39,412 nucleotides of DNA from Bacillota bacterium (GCA_023424965.1 JAFADI010000063.1:1-39412), one strand, 5' to 3'; shown: positions 1-7,763, numbered from the stretch's first letter. Notes: generated by a model from the letters alone, not told the origin. Numbers and translations: made by a program.

Positions 1-522
1 AAAGACAAGGTTATCGAGCTGGCGAGGATACTTGCCGCCTACTGCGGTGAGATCAAGCTTCATGTAGTTCCTTTTACCGACATACAGCTTGCAATCAATG
101 AAAAGTGCCCTCACGATGAAATGACCATCATCATGCGAAGGGTAATGATGGATATATCCGAAAGAATCGCAAAGGCGTCGGGAGCTCTGGCTCTGGTGAC
201 GGGAGAAAGCGTGGGGCAGGTTGCCAGCCAGACCATCCAGAGCCTCTATGTGACCAATGAAATTGTTACCATGCCGGTTTTCAGGCCCCTTATCGGCATG
301 GACAAAAATGAGGTGATCGATATTGCAAGGAAAATCGGTACCTTTGAGACCTCCATCCTTCCCTATGAGGATTGCTGTACGGTATTTGTGGCGAAACATC
401 CGAAAACAAAACCAAAGCTGGAGAAGATAAAGTACTCCGAGTCCTTGCTAGAGATAGAGGAGTTGATCACGAAGGCCATTGACGAAACCGAATTGCTGAG
501 GATTTCCCAGAATGGCCTGTAA
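1..522 (+). CDS. thiI: tRNA 4-thiouridine synthase ThiI, C-terminal part (5' truncated by window)
   Basis: Frame 1 is open from the first base to the TAA at 520-522, giving the last 173 residues. The segment carries the adenylation-domain signature LVTGESVGQVASQT, then RPLIGMDKNEVIDIARKIGTFE and PYEDCCTVF, all typical of ThiI. ThiI uses ATP and IscS-derived sulfur to make s4U8 in tRNA and feeds sulfur to the thiamine thiazole. The protein ends shortly after the adenylation domain, with no rhodanese domain, as is usual in Firmicutes. The supplier of persulfide could be the iscS gene 8 kb downstream. The true start lies outside the window. The first in-frame ATG at 121 is internal, because the residues before it continue the ThiI fold. 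Confidence 0.93.
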   Translation, partial: KDKVIELARILAAYCGEIKLHVVPFTDIQLAINEKCPHDEMTIIMRRVMMDISERIAKASGALALVTGESVGQVASQTIQSLYVTNEIVTMPVFRPLIGMDKNEVIDIARKIGTFETSILPYEDCCTVFVAKHPKTKPKLEKIKYSESLLEIEELITKAIDETELLRISQNGL

Positions 523-529
523 TGCATAC

Positions 530-569
530 GGTTTATTGGTAATATTTTAAGTCCTCTTAGTAATAAACC
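530..569 (+). other. hairpin downstream of thiI
   Basis: GGTTTATT (530-537) is complementary to AATAAACC (562-569) across a 24-nt loop. No T-run follows, so it is at best a weak or factor-dependent terminator or a processing hairpin at the thiI 3' end. Nothing else was recognised in the 153-nt gap before the next gene, apart from A/T-rich sequence. Confidence 0.3.
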
Positions 570-675
570 CGGCTTTAGGCAATATTTATATTATAAAAGT
601 ATATTTTTTACACAAACTTATAGTGACCGAATTTAAAAATAAATACTTTTATTAAATAATGCTTGTGCCGGGTGG

Positions 676-2061
676 ATGAAAATGCTGAGAATAAATTTAC
701 ATAACACGAAAAGAATCGTAATACTGCTTGCGGTAGCTCTGCTGGTTGCTGCCATGATATTGTATCTGGCACTTTTGCTGACACAAAAAAGCTTTTACAG
801 GGGGGTGTCGGTAGAAGGCATGGACCTATCGGGCATGGTACCGGACCAGGCAAAAATTTATGTCAGTGAGAATCTGAAGGAAAAATACGCGAAGGCCGGC
901 ATCGTGTTAACCTATGGAGAGAACCGCTGGCAGTTCGGTTCCGATGAAATCGGCCTGAAATACCTGGGTGACGTGGCAATTGACAATGCCTACAGGGTAG
1001 GCAGGAGCGGAAATTTTATCAACCGGCTGCGAGAGATTCTTTTGCTGCGGGCCGAAGCCGTAAACTTTATTACCGATACTTATTTTGACAGAGAAAGACT
1101 GGAAAGCCGCCTATCCCAGATCAAAGCCCAGATTGACAAGGAAGCGGTAAACGCCCTGGTAAGCTATAACAACAGCCATATAAGTATTTCGAAAGAAGTG
1201 ATCGGACGCGTGCTGCCTGTTGACAAAAACGTCCAACTGGTGGAGAATCATATTAAAGACCGTGATTTTAATCCCATTGCCTTGATGGTTGAAGATAAGG
1301 TCCCAAATGTTGTGTACAATGATATCAAAGAAATCGGTTCGGTACTGTCTTCCTTCTCCACAACCTTTGCCCTGACTGATTCCAACAGGGTCCACAACAT
1401 TAAACTGGGTTCCGACCGGATAGACGGCACCATTTTGTTTCCCAACGATATCTTCTCCATGAATGAGGTTTTGGGACCGAGGACCACAGCCAATGGCTAT
1501 ATGGAGGCGCCGGTGATTTTCAGAAATGAGCTGGTTCCGGGAACAGGCGGGGGGGTTTGCCAGATTTCCTCCACCCTCTACAACACCGTACTGCTCTCAA
1601 AAATTGATGTTTTGCAAAGGACCCATCATTCCTGGCCCCTGGGGTATGTAGAGCCGGGCCGTGATGCCACCATTGCCGAGAACTACATCGATTTCAAGTT
1701 TCAAAACAGCCTGAACTATCCCATCAGCATCAATGCAGAAGTTACAGGCAACAAGCTGACTATAAGGATGCTGGGCAAAGCCCGTGAAAATGAAGAAAAG
1801 GTGAAATTAAGGCCGGAGATCCTGGAGGTTACGGAACCGGAACCTGAAGAGCTTGTCATCGACGAGTCCGTGCCGGAATATGAAAAGGTGACGGTTAAAG
1901 AAGCCCGCAAGGGTATGCGGGTAATCCTTTACAGGGAAACCTACAACCCACAGGGGGAACTGATCAATACCGAAAAGATATCCGAGGATGTTTACAAGCC
2001 TGTAAGAGGCGAATCCAAAGTCAACCAGAGATATTATAGTATCCTCCAGGGGAGTCTTTAA
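676..2061 (+). CDS. VanW family envelope protein (PG_binding_4 + VanW + G5-like)
   Basis: This 461-aa protein has one N-terminal membrane segment (about residues 12-34: IVILLAVALLVAAMILYLAL). A region resembling the PG_binding_4 peptidoglycan-binding domain follows (about 80-205). The VanW core (about 245-375) contains FSMNEVLGPRTTANGY, GTGGGVCQISSTLYN and HHSWPLGYVEPGRDATI. A basic C-terminal stretch (about 395-445, YEKVTVKEARKGM...YRETYNPQGE) resembles a G5 module. It is probably anchored outside the membrane at the cell wall. VanW proteins occur in vancomycin-resistance clusters but are also common, function unknown, in Clostridia; this copy sits among housekeeping genes, so resistance should not be inferred. 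The start is the ATG after GGGTGG; a second ATG lies two codons on. Confidence 0.85.
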   Translation: MKMLRINLHNTKRIVILLAVALLVAAMILYLALLLTQKSFYRGVSVEGMDLSGMVPDQAKIYVSENLKEKYAKAGIVLTYGENRWQFGSDEIGLKYLGDVAIDNAYRVGRSGNFINRLREILLLRAEAVNFITDTYFDRERLESRLSQIKAQIDKEAVNALVSYNNSHISISKEVIGRVLPVDKNVQLVENHIKDRDFNPIALMVEDKVPNVVYNDIKEIGSVLSSFSTTFALTDSNRVHNIKLGSDRIDGTILFPNDIFSMNEVLGPRTTANGYMEAPVIFRNELVPGTGGGVCQISSTLYNTVLLSKIDVLQRTHHSWPLGYVEPGRDATIAENYIDFKFQNSLNYPISINAEVTGNKLTIRMLGKARENEEKVKLRPEILEVTEPEPEELVIDESVPEYEKVTVKEARKGMRVILYRETYNPQGELINTEKISEDVYKPVRGESKVNQRYYSILQGSL

Positions 2062-2091
2062 TATATTATAGAATACAAACGAGGTCTTACC

Positions 2092-2781
2092 ATGGAAAAT
2101 TCACTTTATAACACCACCGTCAATTGTCCGGTATGCTCTAAAAAATTCGAGGTCACAAAAGTAAGGTCGAAAGCGTGCAAGGTACAATCCAGGGATACGG
2201 ATATGTGCGTGTACTATGAAGGGACAAACCCCATCCTGTACGATATCTGGGTTTGCGAACACTGCGGATATGCTTCCCAGCAGGACAAGTTCGATGATAT
2301 AAACGGCCGGGATTCAAAAGCCGTCCTGGAAAATATCTCACCCCGCTGGACAAAGAGAAGCCTGGCAGGTGAAAGAAGTGTGGAAAACGGAATCGAAGCC
2401 TTCAAACTCGCCCTCTTAAACCTGAATGTCAAAAAGGCCAAGGCCAGCGAAATCGCCAGAATATGCATAAGAATCGCATGGCTTTACAGACTGAACAAAG
2501 ATGAACGTGAAAAGGATTTTCTCAAATTTGCTTTGAGAAATTATATGGAAGCCTACGAAAAAGAGAGCTTTCCTGCGGACAAACTGGATGAGTCCACCTG
2601 CATGTACATGATCGGGGAACTGCATAGAAGAACGGAGAACTATGAAGAAGCAATAAAATGGCTCAGCAGGCTGGTGAGTTCGCCTCAGGCAAGACGGAAC
2701 GCCAAACTGCTGGAATCCGCCAGGGATCAGTACCAGCTGGCCAAGGAACAGCTTGCCGGCAAAAAGGAAAACGCAGGGTAA
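2092..2781 (+). CDS. DUF2225 family zinc-ribbon/TPR-like protein
   Basis: This 229-aa soluble protein opens with two CxxC pairs (C12/C15 in NCPVCSKKFEV and C55/C58 in WVCEHCGYA), a likely zinc ribbon. A helical repeat-rich C-terminal half follows (YMEAYEKESFPADKLDES...YMIGELHRRTENYEEAIKWLSRLVSS) that resembles TPR helices. This layout is the DUF2225 family, widespread in Clostridia and without an established function. It starts 30 nt after the VanW gene and is followed 36 nt later by the AIR-synthase gene on the same strand, so the three may be co-transcribed. The start ATG is preceded by ACGAGG. Confidence 0.85.
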   Translation: MENSLYNTTVNCPVCSKKFEVTKVRSKACKVQSRDTDMCVYYEGTNPILYDIWVCEHCGYASQQDKFDDINGRDSKAVLENISPRWTKRSLAGERSVENGIEAFKLALLNLNVKKAKASEIARICIRIAWLYRLNKDEREKDFLKFALRNYMEAYEKESFPADKLDESTCMYMIGELHRRTENYEEAIKWLSRLVSSPQARRNAKLLESARDQYQLAKEQLAGKKENAG

Positions 2782-2817
2782 ATTATAGAATATGAGGAAA
2801 GTGAAGAATAATTCAAG

Positions 2818-3798
2818 ATGAAAATCGGTAAGGTGCCAAACGACATTTTGAAAGAGATCATCATCGATAAAATCAGGCATACCCGTCCGGAGGTGGTATT
2901 GAGGCCGGGTATCGGGGAAGATTGCAGCGCCGTTGATTTCGGGGAAAACATCTGCGTTCTCTCCTCGGACCCCATCACCGGGGCTGCCAATGAGGTAGGC
3001 CGCCTGGCGGTACACATATCCTGCAACGACATCGCTTCCTGCGGCGTTGAACCCCTGGGACTGATGGTAACCATTCTCGCGCCTCCGCAAACCACCCGGG
3101 AAGACCTGGACGGGGTCATGAACCAGCTGACGCAGACGGCCGGTTCCATCAACGTTGAGATTATCGGGGGCCATACCGAAATAACCGATGCGGTCAACCG
3201 GATGGTTCTGGTCAGCACGGCCATCGGCAGGGTTCCGAAAGGACGTCTGATATCAACCGCAGGGGCGGTCCCCGGAGACAAGCTTGTCATTACAAAGTCC
3301 GCCGGACTGGAAGGGACCGCAATCATCGCCCATGACAGGGAAGAAGAGCTTGTAAAACATCTGGGGGTCGGCATCGTTGAAAAGGCGAAAAACTGTATCG
3401 CCGATATCAGTGTCATCAAGGAAGGGATACTGGCAGGCGAATTCGGCGTATCAGCCATGCACGATGTCACCGAAGGCGGCATCCTTGGTGCCGTCTGGGA
3501 GATGGCGGAGGCTTCAGGGACAGGAGTAAGAATAAATAAAAACCTTATACCGGTAGAGGAGGAAACTCTAAAAATATGCAGTCACTATGGAATTGACCCT
3601 TTAAAGCTCATTTCCAGCGGCTGCATGGCCATTGCCTGCAAGGATGGAGAGGGATTGGCCCGGCACCTCCGGTCCAACGGCGTGCCTGCAGCCGTAATCG
3701 GCGAAATAACTGCGGATTCCGCAAGACTGCTTGAAGAGGCTGGAACGGTGACGGAGATTTCCCAACCCGGGACCGATGAACTTTATAACGTAATTTGA
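2818..3798 (+). CDS. AIR synthase-related (HypE/PurM-like) protein
   Basis: This 326-aa protein has the PurM/HypE two-domain layout. The N-terminal ATP-binding half (about 1-155) includes RPGIGEDCSAVDFGE, SSDPITGAANEVGRLAVHISCNDIASCGVEPLGLMVTI and IIGGHTEIT. The C-terminal AIRS_C half (about 165-310) includes GDKLVITKSAGLEGTAIIA and MHDVTEGGILGAVWEMAEAS. Proteins of this type bind ATP and activate amide, formyl or carbamoyl groups. It lacks the C-terminal HypE cysteine tail used for hydrogenase cyanide-ligand synthesis, and no hyp genes are nearby, so it belongs to the uncharacterised HypE-like group commonly linked to glyA in Clostridia. It could be mistaken for HypE or ThiL. Confidence 0.8.
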   Translation: MKIGKVPNDILKEIIIDKIRHTRPEVVLRPGIGEDCSAVDFGENICVLSSDPITGAANEVGRLAVHISCNDIASCGVEPLGLMVTILAPPQTTREDLDGVMNQLTQTAGSINVEIIGGHTEITDAVNRMVLVSTAIGRVPKGRLISTAGAVPGDKLVITKSAGLEGTAIIAHDREEELVKHLGVGIVEKAKNCIADISVIKEGILAGEFGVSAMHDVTEGGILGAVWEMAEASGTGVRINKNLIPVEEETLKICSHYGIDPLKLISSGCMAIACKDGEGLARHLRSNGVPAAVIGEITADSARLLEEAGTVTEISQPGTDELYNVI

Positions 3799-3826
3799 AA
3801 AATTTTTGTCGCCTTTGATATATTAA

Positions 3827-3855
3827 TTGACATATTATATATTAATTATTATAAT
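3827..3855 (+). promoter_or_regulatory. consensus sigma-A promoter for the glycine riboswitch-glyA transcript
   Basis: A perfect -35 TTGACA (3827-3832) and a perfect -10 TATAAT (3850-3855) are separated by exactly 17 nt. Transcription would start near 3862, about 25 nt before the first aptamer, which makes the riboswitch a 5' leader of glyA rather than part of the upstream operon. Confidence 0.85.
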
Positions 3856-3885
3856 TTTTCTTGAAAAGTTAATAATAATGCGGAT

Positions 3886-4153
3886 GAATGTTATGGGAGA
3901 GTTATCGGCCGTGTCGAAAGCGGCGGATACACCGAAGGAGTCGCACTCTCAGGTAAAGGGACTTAAAATATTACTTCCGGTTTTGTGCGGGCACTGCGTG
4001 GAATCTACGCAGGGTGTAGCACAATTATAACGGAAGTTATGTTTTAACGGTCCCTAAGTGACTATGGCAGGACGCACCTCTGGAGAGACCGTCAAGGCGC
4101 CGAAGGGGCAAATTCCCGCAAGGGAATAATCTCTCAGGCAAAAGGACAGAGAG
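3886..4153 (+). ncRNA. tandem glycine riboswitch (two aptamers, long linker)
   Basis: Aptamer 1 (about 3888-3964) has the conserved GGGAGAG, CACCGAAGGAG and CTCTCAGGTAAAGGGAC. Aptamer 2 (about 4076-4153) has TGGAGAGACC, GCGCCGAAGGGGCAAA, a hairpin ATTCCC-gcaa-GGGAAT, and CTCTCAGGCAAAAGGACAG. Its P1 helix is CTCTG (4078-4082) with CAGAG (4147-4151). These are the signature elements of glycine-binding gcvT-type aptamers. The roughly 110-nt linker between aptamers is unusual and is listed separately. The next gene is glyA, so the switch senses glycine to set its synthesis or interconversion with serine. Confidence 0.93.
3973..4037 (+). other. structured hairpin in the riboswitch inter-aptamer linker
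   Basis: Three nested stems are visible: ACTTCCG (3973-3979) with CGGAAGT (4031-4037); TTGTGC (3983-3988) with GCACAA (4019-4024); and CTGCGT (3994-3999) with ACGCAG (4007-4012), capped by a 7-nt loop. Together they make one long stem-loop between the two glycine aptamers, where the linker is normally only a few to tens of nucleotides. Confidence 0.75.
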
Positions 4154-4183
4154 CTGATGAATCAAATACGCGAGTATTCCGGA

Positions 4184-4217
4184 GGACAGATTTATGTAAA
4201 TTTGTCCTTTTGTTTTG
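4184..4217 (+). terminator. riboswitch-controlled intrinsic terminator before glyA
   Basis: GGACAGATTTA (4184-4194) pairs with TAAATTTGTCC (4197-4207; one G-U), followed by TTTTGTTTT. The terminator's 3' arm plus T-run (TGTCCTTTTG, 4203-4212) is also perfectly complementary to CAAAAGGACA (4139-4148) in the 3' conserved part of aptamer 2. Terminator and aptamer thus compete for that strand through an alternative antiterminator helix. Confidence 0.85.
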
Positions 4218-4266
4218 ACCATATCCAGAGATAAAAATCAATTACCATGTAGGAGGTAAAAGAAAG

Positions 4267-5505
4267 ATGTACAGTCTTAAAGAAATTTCCAGGGTTGATC
4301 CCCAGGTAGCTTATCTTATTGAAGATGAAGTAAATCGTCAAAGGCATAAGATAGAGCTCATCGCGTCGGAGAATTTTGTCAGCGAGGCGGTCATGGAAGC
4401 CATGGGAACTCCCCTGACAAACAAATACGCCGAAGGCTATCCGGGAAAAAGATATTACGGTGGCTGCGAATACGTGGATATCATCGAGCAGCTGGCCATT
4501 GACAGGGCAAAGGAGCTTTTTGGCGCAGAACATGCAAATGTACAGCCCCATTCGGGAGCCCAGGCCAATATGGCGGTTTTCTTCGCTGTCCTGGAACCCG
4601 GGGACACCTTCCTTGGAATGAACCTTGCCCATGGAGGCCACTTAAGCCATGGCATGGCGCTCAACATGTCGGGGAAATATTTTAAAGCCGTTTCCTACGG
4701 AGTGGATCCCGAAACCAGCAAAATCGATTATGATGAACTCCGGAGGCTGGCCCTGGAAACCAGGCCGAAGATGCTGCTGGCCGGAGCCAGTGCTTATCCC
4801 AGAACCATTGATTTTAAAGCCTTCAGGGAAATTGCCGACGAGGTGGGAGCCTACCTCATGGTGGATATGGCTCACATCGCCGGCCTTGTGGCAGCGGGCT
4901 TGCATCCCAATCCGGTACCCTGTGCGGATTTTGTAACTACCACCACCCACAAGACCCTGAGAGGTCCAAGGGGAGGCATGATCCTGTGCAAGGAAGAATT
5001 CGCCAAGAAGATCAACAGTGCCGTATTTCCGGGTATCCAGGGCGGTCCCCTCATGCATGTGATCGCGGCAAAGGCCGTAAGCCTGAAGGAATGCCTGTCC
5101 GATGAATTCAAGGCCTATCAGCAGCAGATCGTCAAGAACGCGAAAGCGCTGGCGGAAGCCTTGATTGAACAGGGCTTCAACCTGGTTTCCGGCGGCACCG
5201 ACAACCACCTCATGCTGCTTGACCTGAGAAACATGGATGTTACGGGAAAAGATGCACAGCACAGGCTGGATGAAGTCTTCATCACCGTCAACAAGAACGG
5301 CATACCCTTTGACCCCCAGAGTCCCTTCGTCACCAGCGGAATCCGGCTGGGTACTCCCGCGGTTACCGCCCGGGGCATGAAGGAAGCCGATATGGCGGAA
5401 ATCGCCGCACTGATAAAGTTAACCCTGACGGATTTTGAGGGTTCCCAGGAAGAAATCAAGAACAGGGTCAAGGTACTCTGTGATAAATATCCCCTGTACC
5501 ATTAA
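4267..5505 (+). CDS. glyA: serine hydroxymethyltransferase
   Basis: This 412-aa protein is the usual GlyA length. GlyA is a cytosolic PLP enzyme that interconverts serine + THF with glycine + 5,10-methylene-THF, supplying one-carbon units. Recognisable motifs are IELIASENFVSEAVMEAMG, NKYAEGYPGKRYYGGCEYVD, VDMAHIAGLVAAG and TTTTHKTLRGPRGG, where K229 should carry PLP. The C-terminal GIRLGTPAVTARGMKEADM is also typical. The start ATG follows a strong TAGGAGGTAA site. The gene has its own promoter and leader carrying a tandem glycine riboswitch and terminator, and it ends with its own intrinsic terminator, so it is a single-gene transcription unit controlled by glycine. Confidence 0.97.
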   Translation: MYSLKEISRVDPQVAYLIEDEVNRQRHKIELIASENFVSEAVMEAMGTPLTNKYAEGYPGKRYYGGCEYVDIIEQLAIDRAKELFGAEHANVQPHSGAQANMAVFFAVLEPGDTFLGMNLAHGGHLSHGMALNMSGKYFKAVSYGVDPETSKIDYDELRRLALETRPKMLLAGASAYPRTIDFKAFREIADEVGAYLMVDMAHIAGLVAAGLHPNPVPCADFVTTTTHKTLRGPRGGMILCKEEFAKKINSAVFPGIQGGPLMHVIAAKAVSLKECLSDEFKAYQQQIVKNAKALAEALIEQGFNLVSGGTDNHLMLLDLRNMDVTGKDAQHRLDEVFITVNKNGIPFDPQSPFVTSGIRLGTPAVTARGMKEADMAEIAALIKLTLTDFEGSQEEIKNRVKVLCDKYPLYH

Positions 5506-5529
5506 GAGGAACAGCTAGTAGAACAATGA

Positions 5530-5557
5530 GGCATCCGCAAGGATGCCTTTATTTTTT
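5530..5557 (+). terminator. intrinsic terminator of glyA
   Basis: GGCATCC (5530-5536), loop GCAA, GGATGCC (5541-5547), then TTTATTTTTT. It lies 25 nt after the glyA stop codon. Confidence 0.9.
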
Positions 5558-5564
5558 ACAGCTA

Positions 5565-5593
5565 TTGAAGTAAGCTTTAAAAAACCTTAAAAT
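5565..5593 (+). promoter_or_regulatory. promoter of rarA
   Basis: TTGAAG (5565-5570) and TAAAAT (5588-5593) with a 17-nt spacer lie just after the glyA terminator and about 40 nt before the rarA start. Confidence 0.6.
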
Positions 5594-5635
5594 TATAGAA
5601 TACGGTAACAAACTATTTTAAACAGGATGGTAACA

Positions 5636-6928
5636 ATGCTGGAAAGAAAAGAGCCCCTCGCATACAGGATGAGCCCCAGGACCCTTGAAGAATTCGTGGG
5701 GCAGGAACATATTGTGGGAACGGATAAGATGCTCTACCGCATGATCAAGGCCGACAGGATTTCCTCCATCATCCTTTACGGACCTCCGGGCACAGGGAAA
5801 ACTTCCCTGGCAAGAATTATCGCGTCGACCACCAAATCCAGTTTTGAGAAGCTGAATGCCGTTACAGCAGGGGTTGCGGACATAAAACGGATTGTGGCCG
5901 ATACCCAGAACCCGCTTTTAAACCCGAAAGGGAAAACCGTCTTATTCGTGGATGAAATACACAGGTTCAACAAATCCCAGCAGGATGCGCTGCTGCCTTA
6001 TGTCGAAAATGGTACCATCGTCCTCATCGGTGCTACGACGGAAAACCCCTATTTTGAGGTGAACAAGGCTTTGATTTCCAGGTCATCCGTCTTCATGCTG
6101 AAGCCTTTGACGGACGAAGATATCCTCAAGCTGCTGAAAATGGCCGTTGCAGACCCGGACAGGGGACTAGGGGCATTTGATCTGCAAGTTGTAGAAGATG
6201 CCCTCCGGTATCTGGCAAATGTGTGCAACGGTGACGCCCGGATGGCCTTAAATGCTCTTGAACTTGCCGCCATGACGTCGGAAGTGGGCAGTACCGGACA
6301 AATCCGCATTGACCTGGCGGTGATCGAGGAATGTGTTCAGAAACGGGCCATCACTTTTGATAAATCGGGAGAAAGCCACTATGACAACATCAGCGCTTTT
6401 ATAAAATCCATGCGGGGCAGTGATCCTGACGCAGCGGTATTTTATCTTGCCAGGGCCATCTATGCGGGAGAAGATCCTGAATTCCTGGCCAGGAGAATCA
6501 TCATCTGCGCCTCGGAAGATGTGGGAATGGCCAATCCGGCAGCCCTGCAGGTAGCAGTGGCGGCGGCGGAAGCCGTGCGGATGATTGGCATGCCTGAAGG
6601 CAGGATTATTCTTTCCCACGCTGCCGTAATGGTTGCCACCAGTCCCAAGTCGAACTCCAGCTACATGGCAATCAATAAAGCCCTTGAGGATGTACAGTCA
6701 AAAAGGACGGGGGAGGTCCCCATGCATTTACGGAATGCGGTAACGCAGGGGATGAAAGAGCTTGGCTACGGCAAAGGCTACAAATATGCCCATGATTATC
6801 CCGGCAATATTGTAAAACAGGATTTTCTCCCGGAGGAAATGAAGGGAACGGTGTATTACACGCCTTCGGCCAACGGCTACGAGGGGAAAATAAAAGAGTG
6901 GCTGGAACGCATACGGTCAAACAAATAA
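5636..6928 (+). CDS. rarA: RarA/MgsA replication-associated recombination AAA+ ATPase
   Basis: This 430-aa DNA-dependent ATPase acts at stalled replication forks. The N-terminal LAYRMSPRTLEEFVGQEHIVG is the classic RarA opening. Walker A is GPPGTGKTS (about 49-57), Walker B is VLFVDEIHRFNKSQQDALLPYVE, and sensor 1 is ATTENP. The AAA+ lid and the C-terminal oligomerisation domain (FIKSMRGSDPDAAVFYLARAIYAGEDP, RRIIICASEDVGMANP, PKSNSSYMAINKAL) follow. I chose the ATG at 5636 because AGGATGG sits 5 nt before it; an ATG three codons upstream (5627) overlaps that site. It has its own promoter after the glyA terminator. Confidence 0.95.
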   Translation: MLERKEPLAYRMSPRTLEEFVGQEHIVGTDKMLYRMIKADRISSIILYGPPGTGKTSLARIIASTTKSSFEKLNAVTAGVADIKRIVADTQNPLLNPKGKTVLFVDEIHRFNKSQQDALLPYVENGTIVLIGATTENPYFEVNKALISRSSVFMLKPLTDEDILKLLKMAVADPDRGLGAFDLQVVEDALRYLANVCNGDARMALNALELAAMTSEVGSTGQIRIDLAVIEECVQKRAITFDKSGESHYDNISAFIKSMRGSDPDAAVFYLARAIYAGEDPEFLARRIIICASEDVGMANPAALQVAVAAAEAVRMIGMPEGRIILSHAAVMVATSPKSNSSYMAINKALEDVQSKRTGEVPMHLRNAVTQGMKELGYGKGYKYAHDYPGNIVKQDFLPEEMKGTVYYTPSANGYEGKIKEWLERIRSNK

Positions 6929-6949
6929 AGAAAAGAAGGGGAGGTTCCG

Positions 6950-7105
6950 ATGACAAGACGCTTGCTTGCCTGGGTGGCATTGATCGGTTTTATTCTGCTC
7001 ATTATAAATTTAATTTTCTTTCATTATTTCATATCCTACAGTGTATTCGTGTACATCGCCATTGTGCTGGCTTTCCTTTTTACATCAAAACAAGGAAAAA
7101 AGTGA
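6950..7105 (+). CDS. 51-aa two-helix membrane miniprotein
   Basis: The ATG at 6950 follows a strong GGGGAGG site 21 nt after rarA and opens a 51-codon frame ending TGA at 7103-7105. The product begins MTRRLLAWVALIGF, has two hydrophobic stretches (about 5-26 and 31-45) and ends with a basic tail (SKQGKK). No family was recognised. The near-perfect ribosome binding site and close spacing to rarA argue that it is translated, probably co-transcribed with rarA. Its role is unknown. Confidence 0.65.
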   Translation: MTRRLLAWVALIGFILLIINLIFFHYFISYSVFVYIAIVLAFLFTSKQGKK

Positions 7106-7131
7106 AAACCAAAGATTTTTGATCCCCACCC

Positions 7132-7161
7132 TTGGCTTTCACAGGGTTAATGCTTTATAAT
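7132..7161 (+). promoter_or_regulatory. promoter before the bPH-like membrane protein
   Basis: TTGGCT (7132-7137) and TATAAT (7156-7161) with an 18-nt spacer. A small hairpin TGTCCC / GGGACA follows in the leader. Confidence 0.5.
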
Positions 7162-7212
7162 AAAGACATGTCCCGGAGTAAAAAGGGACAAAAGAAGCCC
7201 AGGGAGGTTGCA

Positions 7213-7632
7213 ATGGAAAACAACAAGCTTTTTTTCAAAGAGAACAGGGAATATAAGTTTTTTACCCAGAAAATCGAAAAGTATCTGTCCTTCGGTGCAT
7301 TGATATTACTTTTCCTGTCCTTTCAGAGTTCCCTTTTATCCCTCATTTTCTTTATATTTACCGGATTGGTACTGGTGTACTATTTTGTGTGGTTTAGAAA
7401 AAGCCCCCCTTATGTGATTCTGGCAGGAAACAGGCTTACGGTCCATAACAGCTTTTTCTTCAAGCCTTCGGTGGTGGACACGGAAAAGATCACCCATGCC
7501 GGCAAAGGGGACAAAGGCTTGCTGATAAAGTACAACGACGGCGGCGCTGATAAAGCTCTGATGATTTATTCCTACCTTTTAAGCCCAAAGGATTCCGACG
7601 AAATATACGGATTGCTGTCGGCCGGTCAATAA
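7213..7632 (+). CDS. small membrane protein with PH-like C-terminal domain
   Basis: This 139-aa protein starts MENNKLFFKENREYKFFTQ, after an AGGGAGG site 6 nt upstream. Upstream in-frame codons to 7132 overlap the predicted promoter and were not used. Two adjacent hydrophobic segments (about 27-46 and 47-64) precede a soluble domain of about 75 residues. In that domain the pattern PYVILAGNRLTVHNSFFFKPSVVDTEKITHAGKGDKGLLIKY resembles bacterial PH-like domains (bPH/YcxB type). The function is unknown. A strong terminator follows, so this is the end of the unit. Confidence 0.6.
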   Translation: MENNKLFFKENREYKFFTQKIEKYLSFGALILLFLSFQSSLLSLIFFIFTGLVLVYYFVWFRKSPPYVILAGNRLTVHNSFFFKPSVVDTEKITHAGKGDKGLLIKYNDGGADKALMIYSYLLSPKDSDEIYGLLSAGQ

Positions 7633-7657
7633 CCCCATCTCAATGCAGTATATTATT

Positions 7658-7701
7658 ACCACCTCCGGTCAATACTTTTATTGTTGGAGGTGGTTTTTAT
7701 T
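7658..7701 (+). terminator. strong intrinsic terminator before iscR
   Basis: ACCACCTCC (7658-7666) pairs with GGAGGTGGT (7686-7694), with an inner stem CAATA / TATTG (7670-7674, 7679-7683), followed by TTTTTATT. Confidence 0.9.
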
Positions 7702-7721
7702 GCGCAGCAGTAAGAATCCTG

Positions 7722-7750
7722 TTGACATTTTTTTCTGTAAGTGCTAATCT
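7722..7750 (+). promoter_or_regulatory. iscR promoter
   Basis: A perfect -35 TTGACA (7722-7727) is followed after 17 nt by a poor -10 TAATCT (7745-7750). A weak -10 fits a regulated promoter. Confidence 0.6.
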
Positions 7751-7763
7751 GATATAGGTAAAG

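Noticed and set aside
676..2061. Vancomycin-resistance gene
   Set aside because: VanW-domain proteins are common in Clostridia without van operons; no vanA/H/X/R/S genes are adjacent.
2416..3482. Long minus-strand frames (252 and 251 codons)
   Set aside because: They lie wholly antisense to the DUF2225 and AIR-synthase genes, whose protein motifs are clear, and have no recognisable domains.
3827..4030. 67-codon open frame on the plus strand after the AIR-synthase gene
   Set aside because: It begins within the promoter and runs through glycine aptamer 1 and the linker hairpin; no ribosome site; the sequence is explained by the RNA structure.
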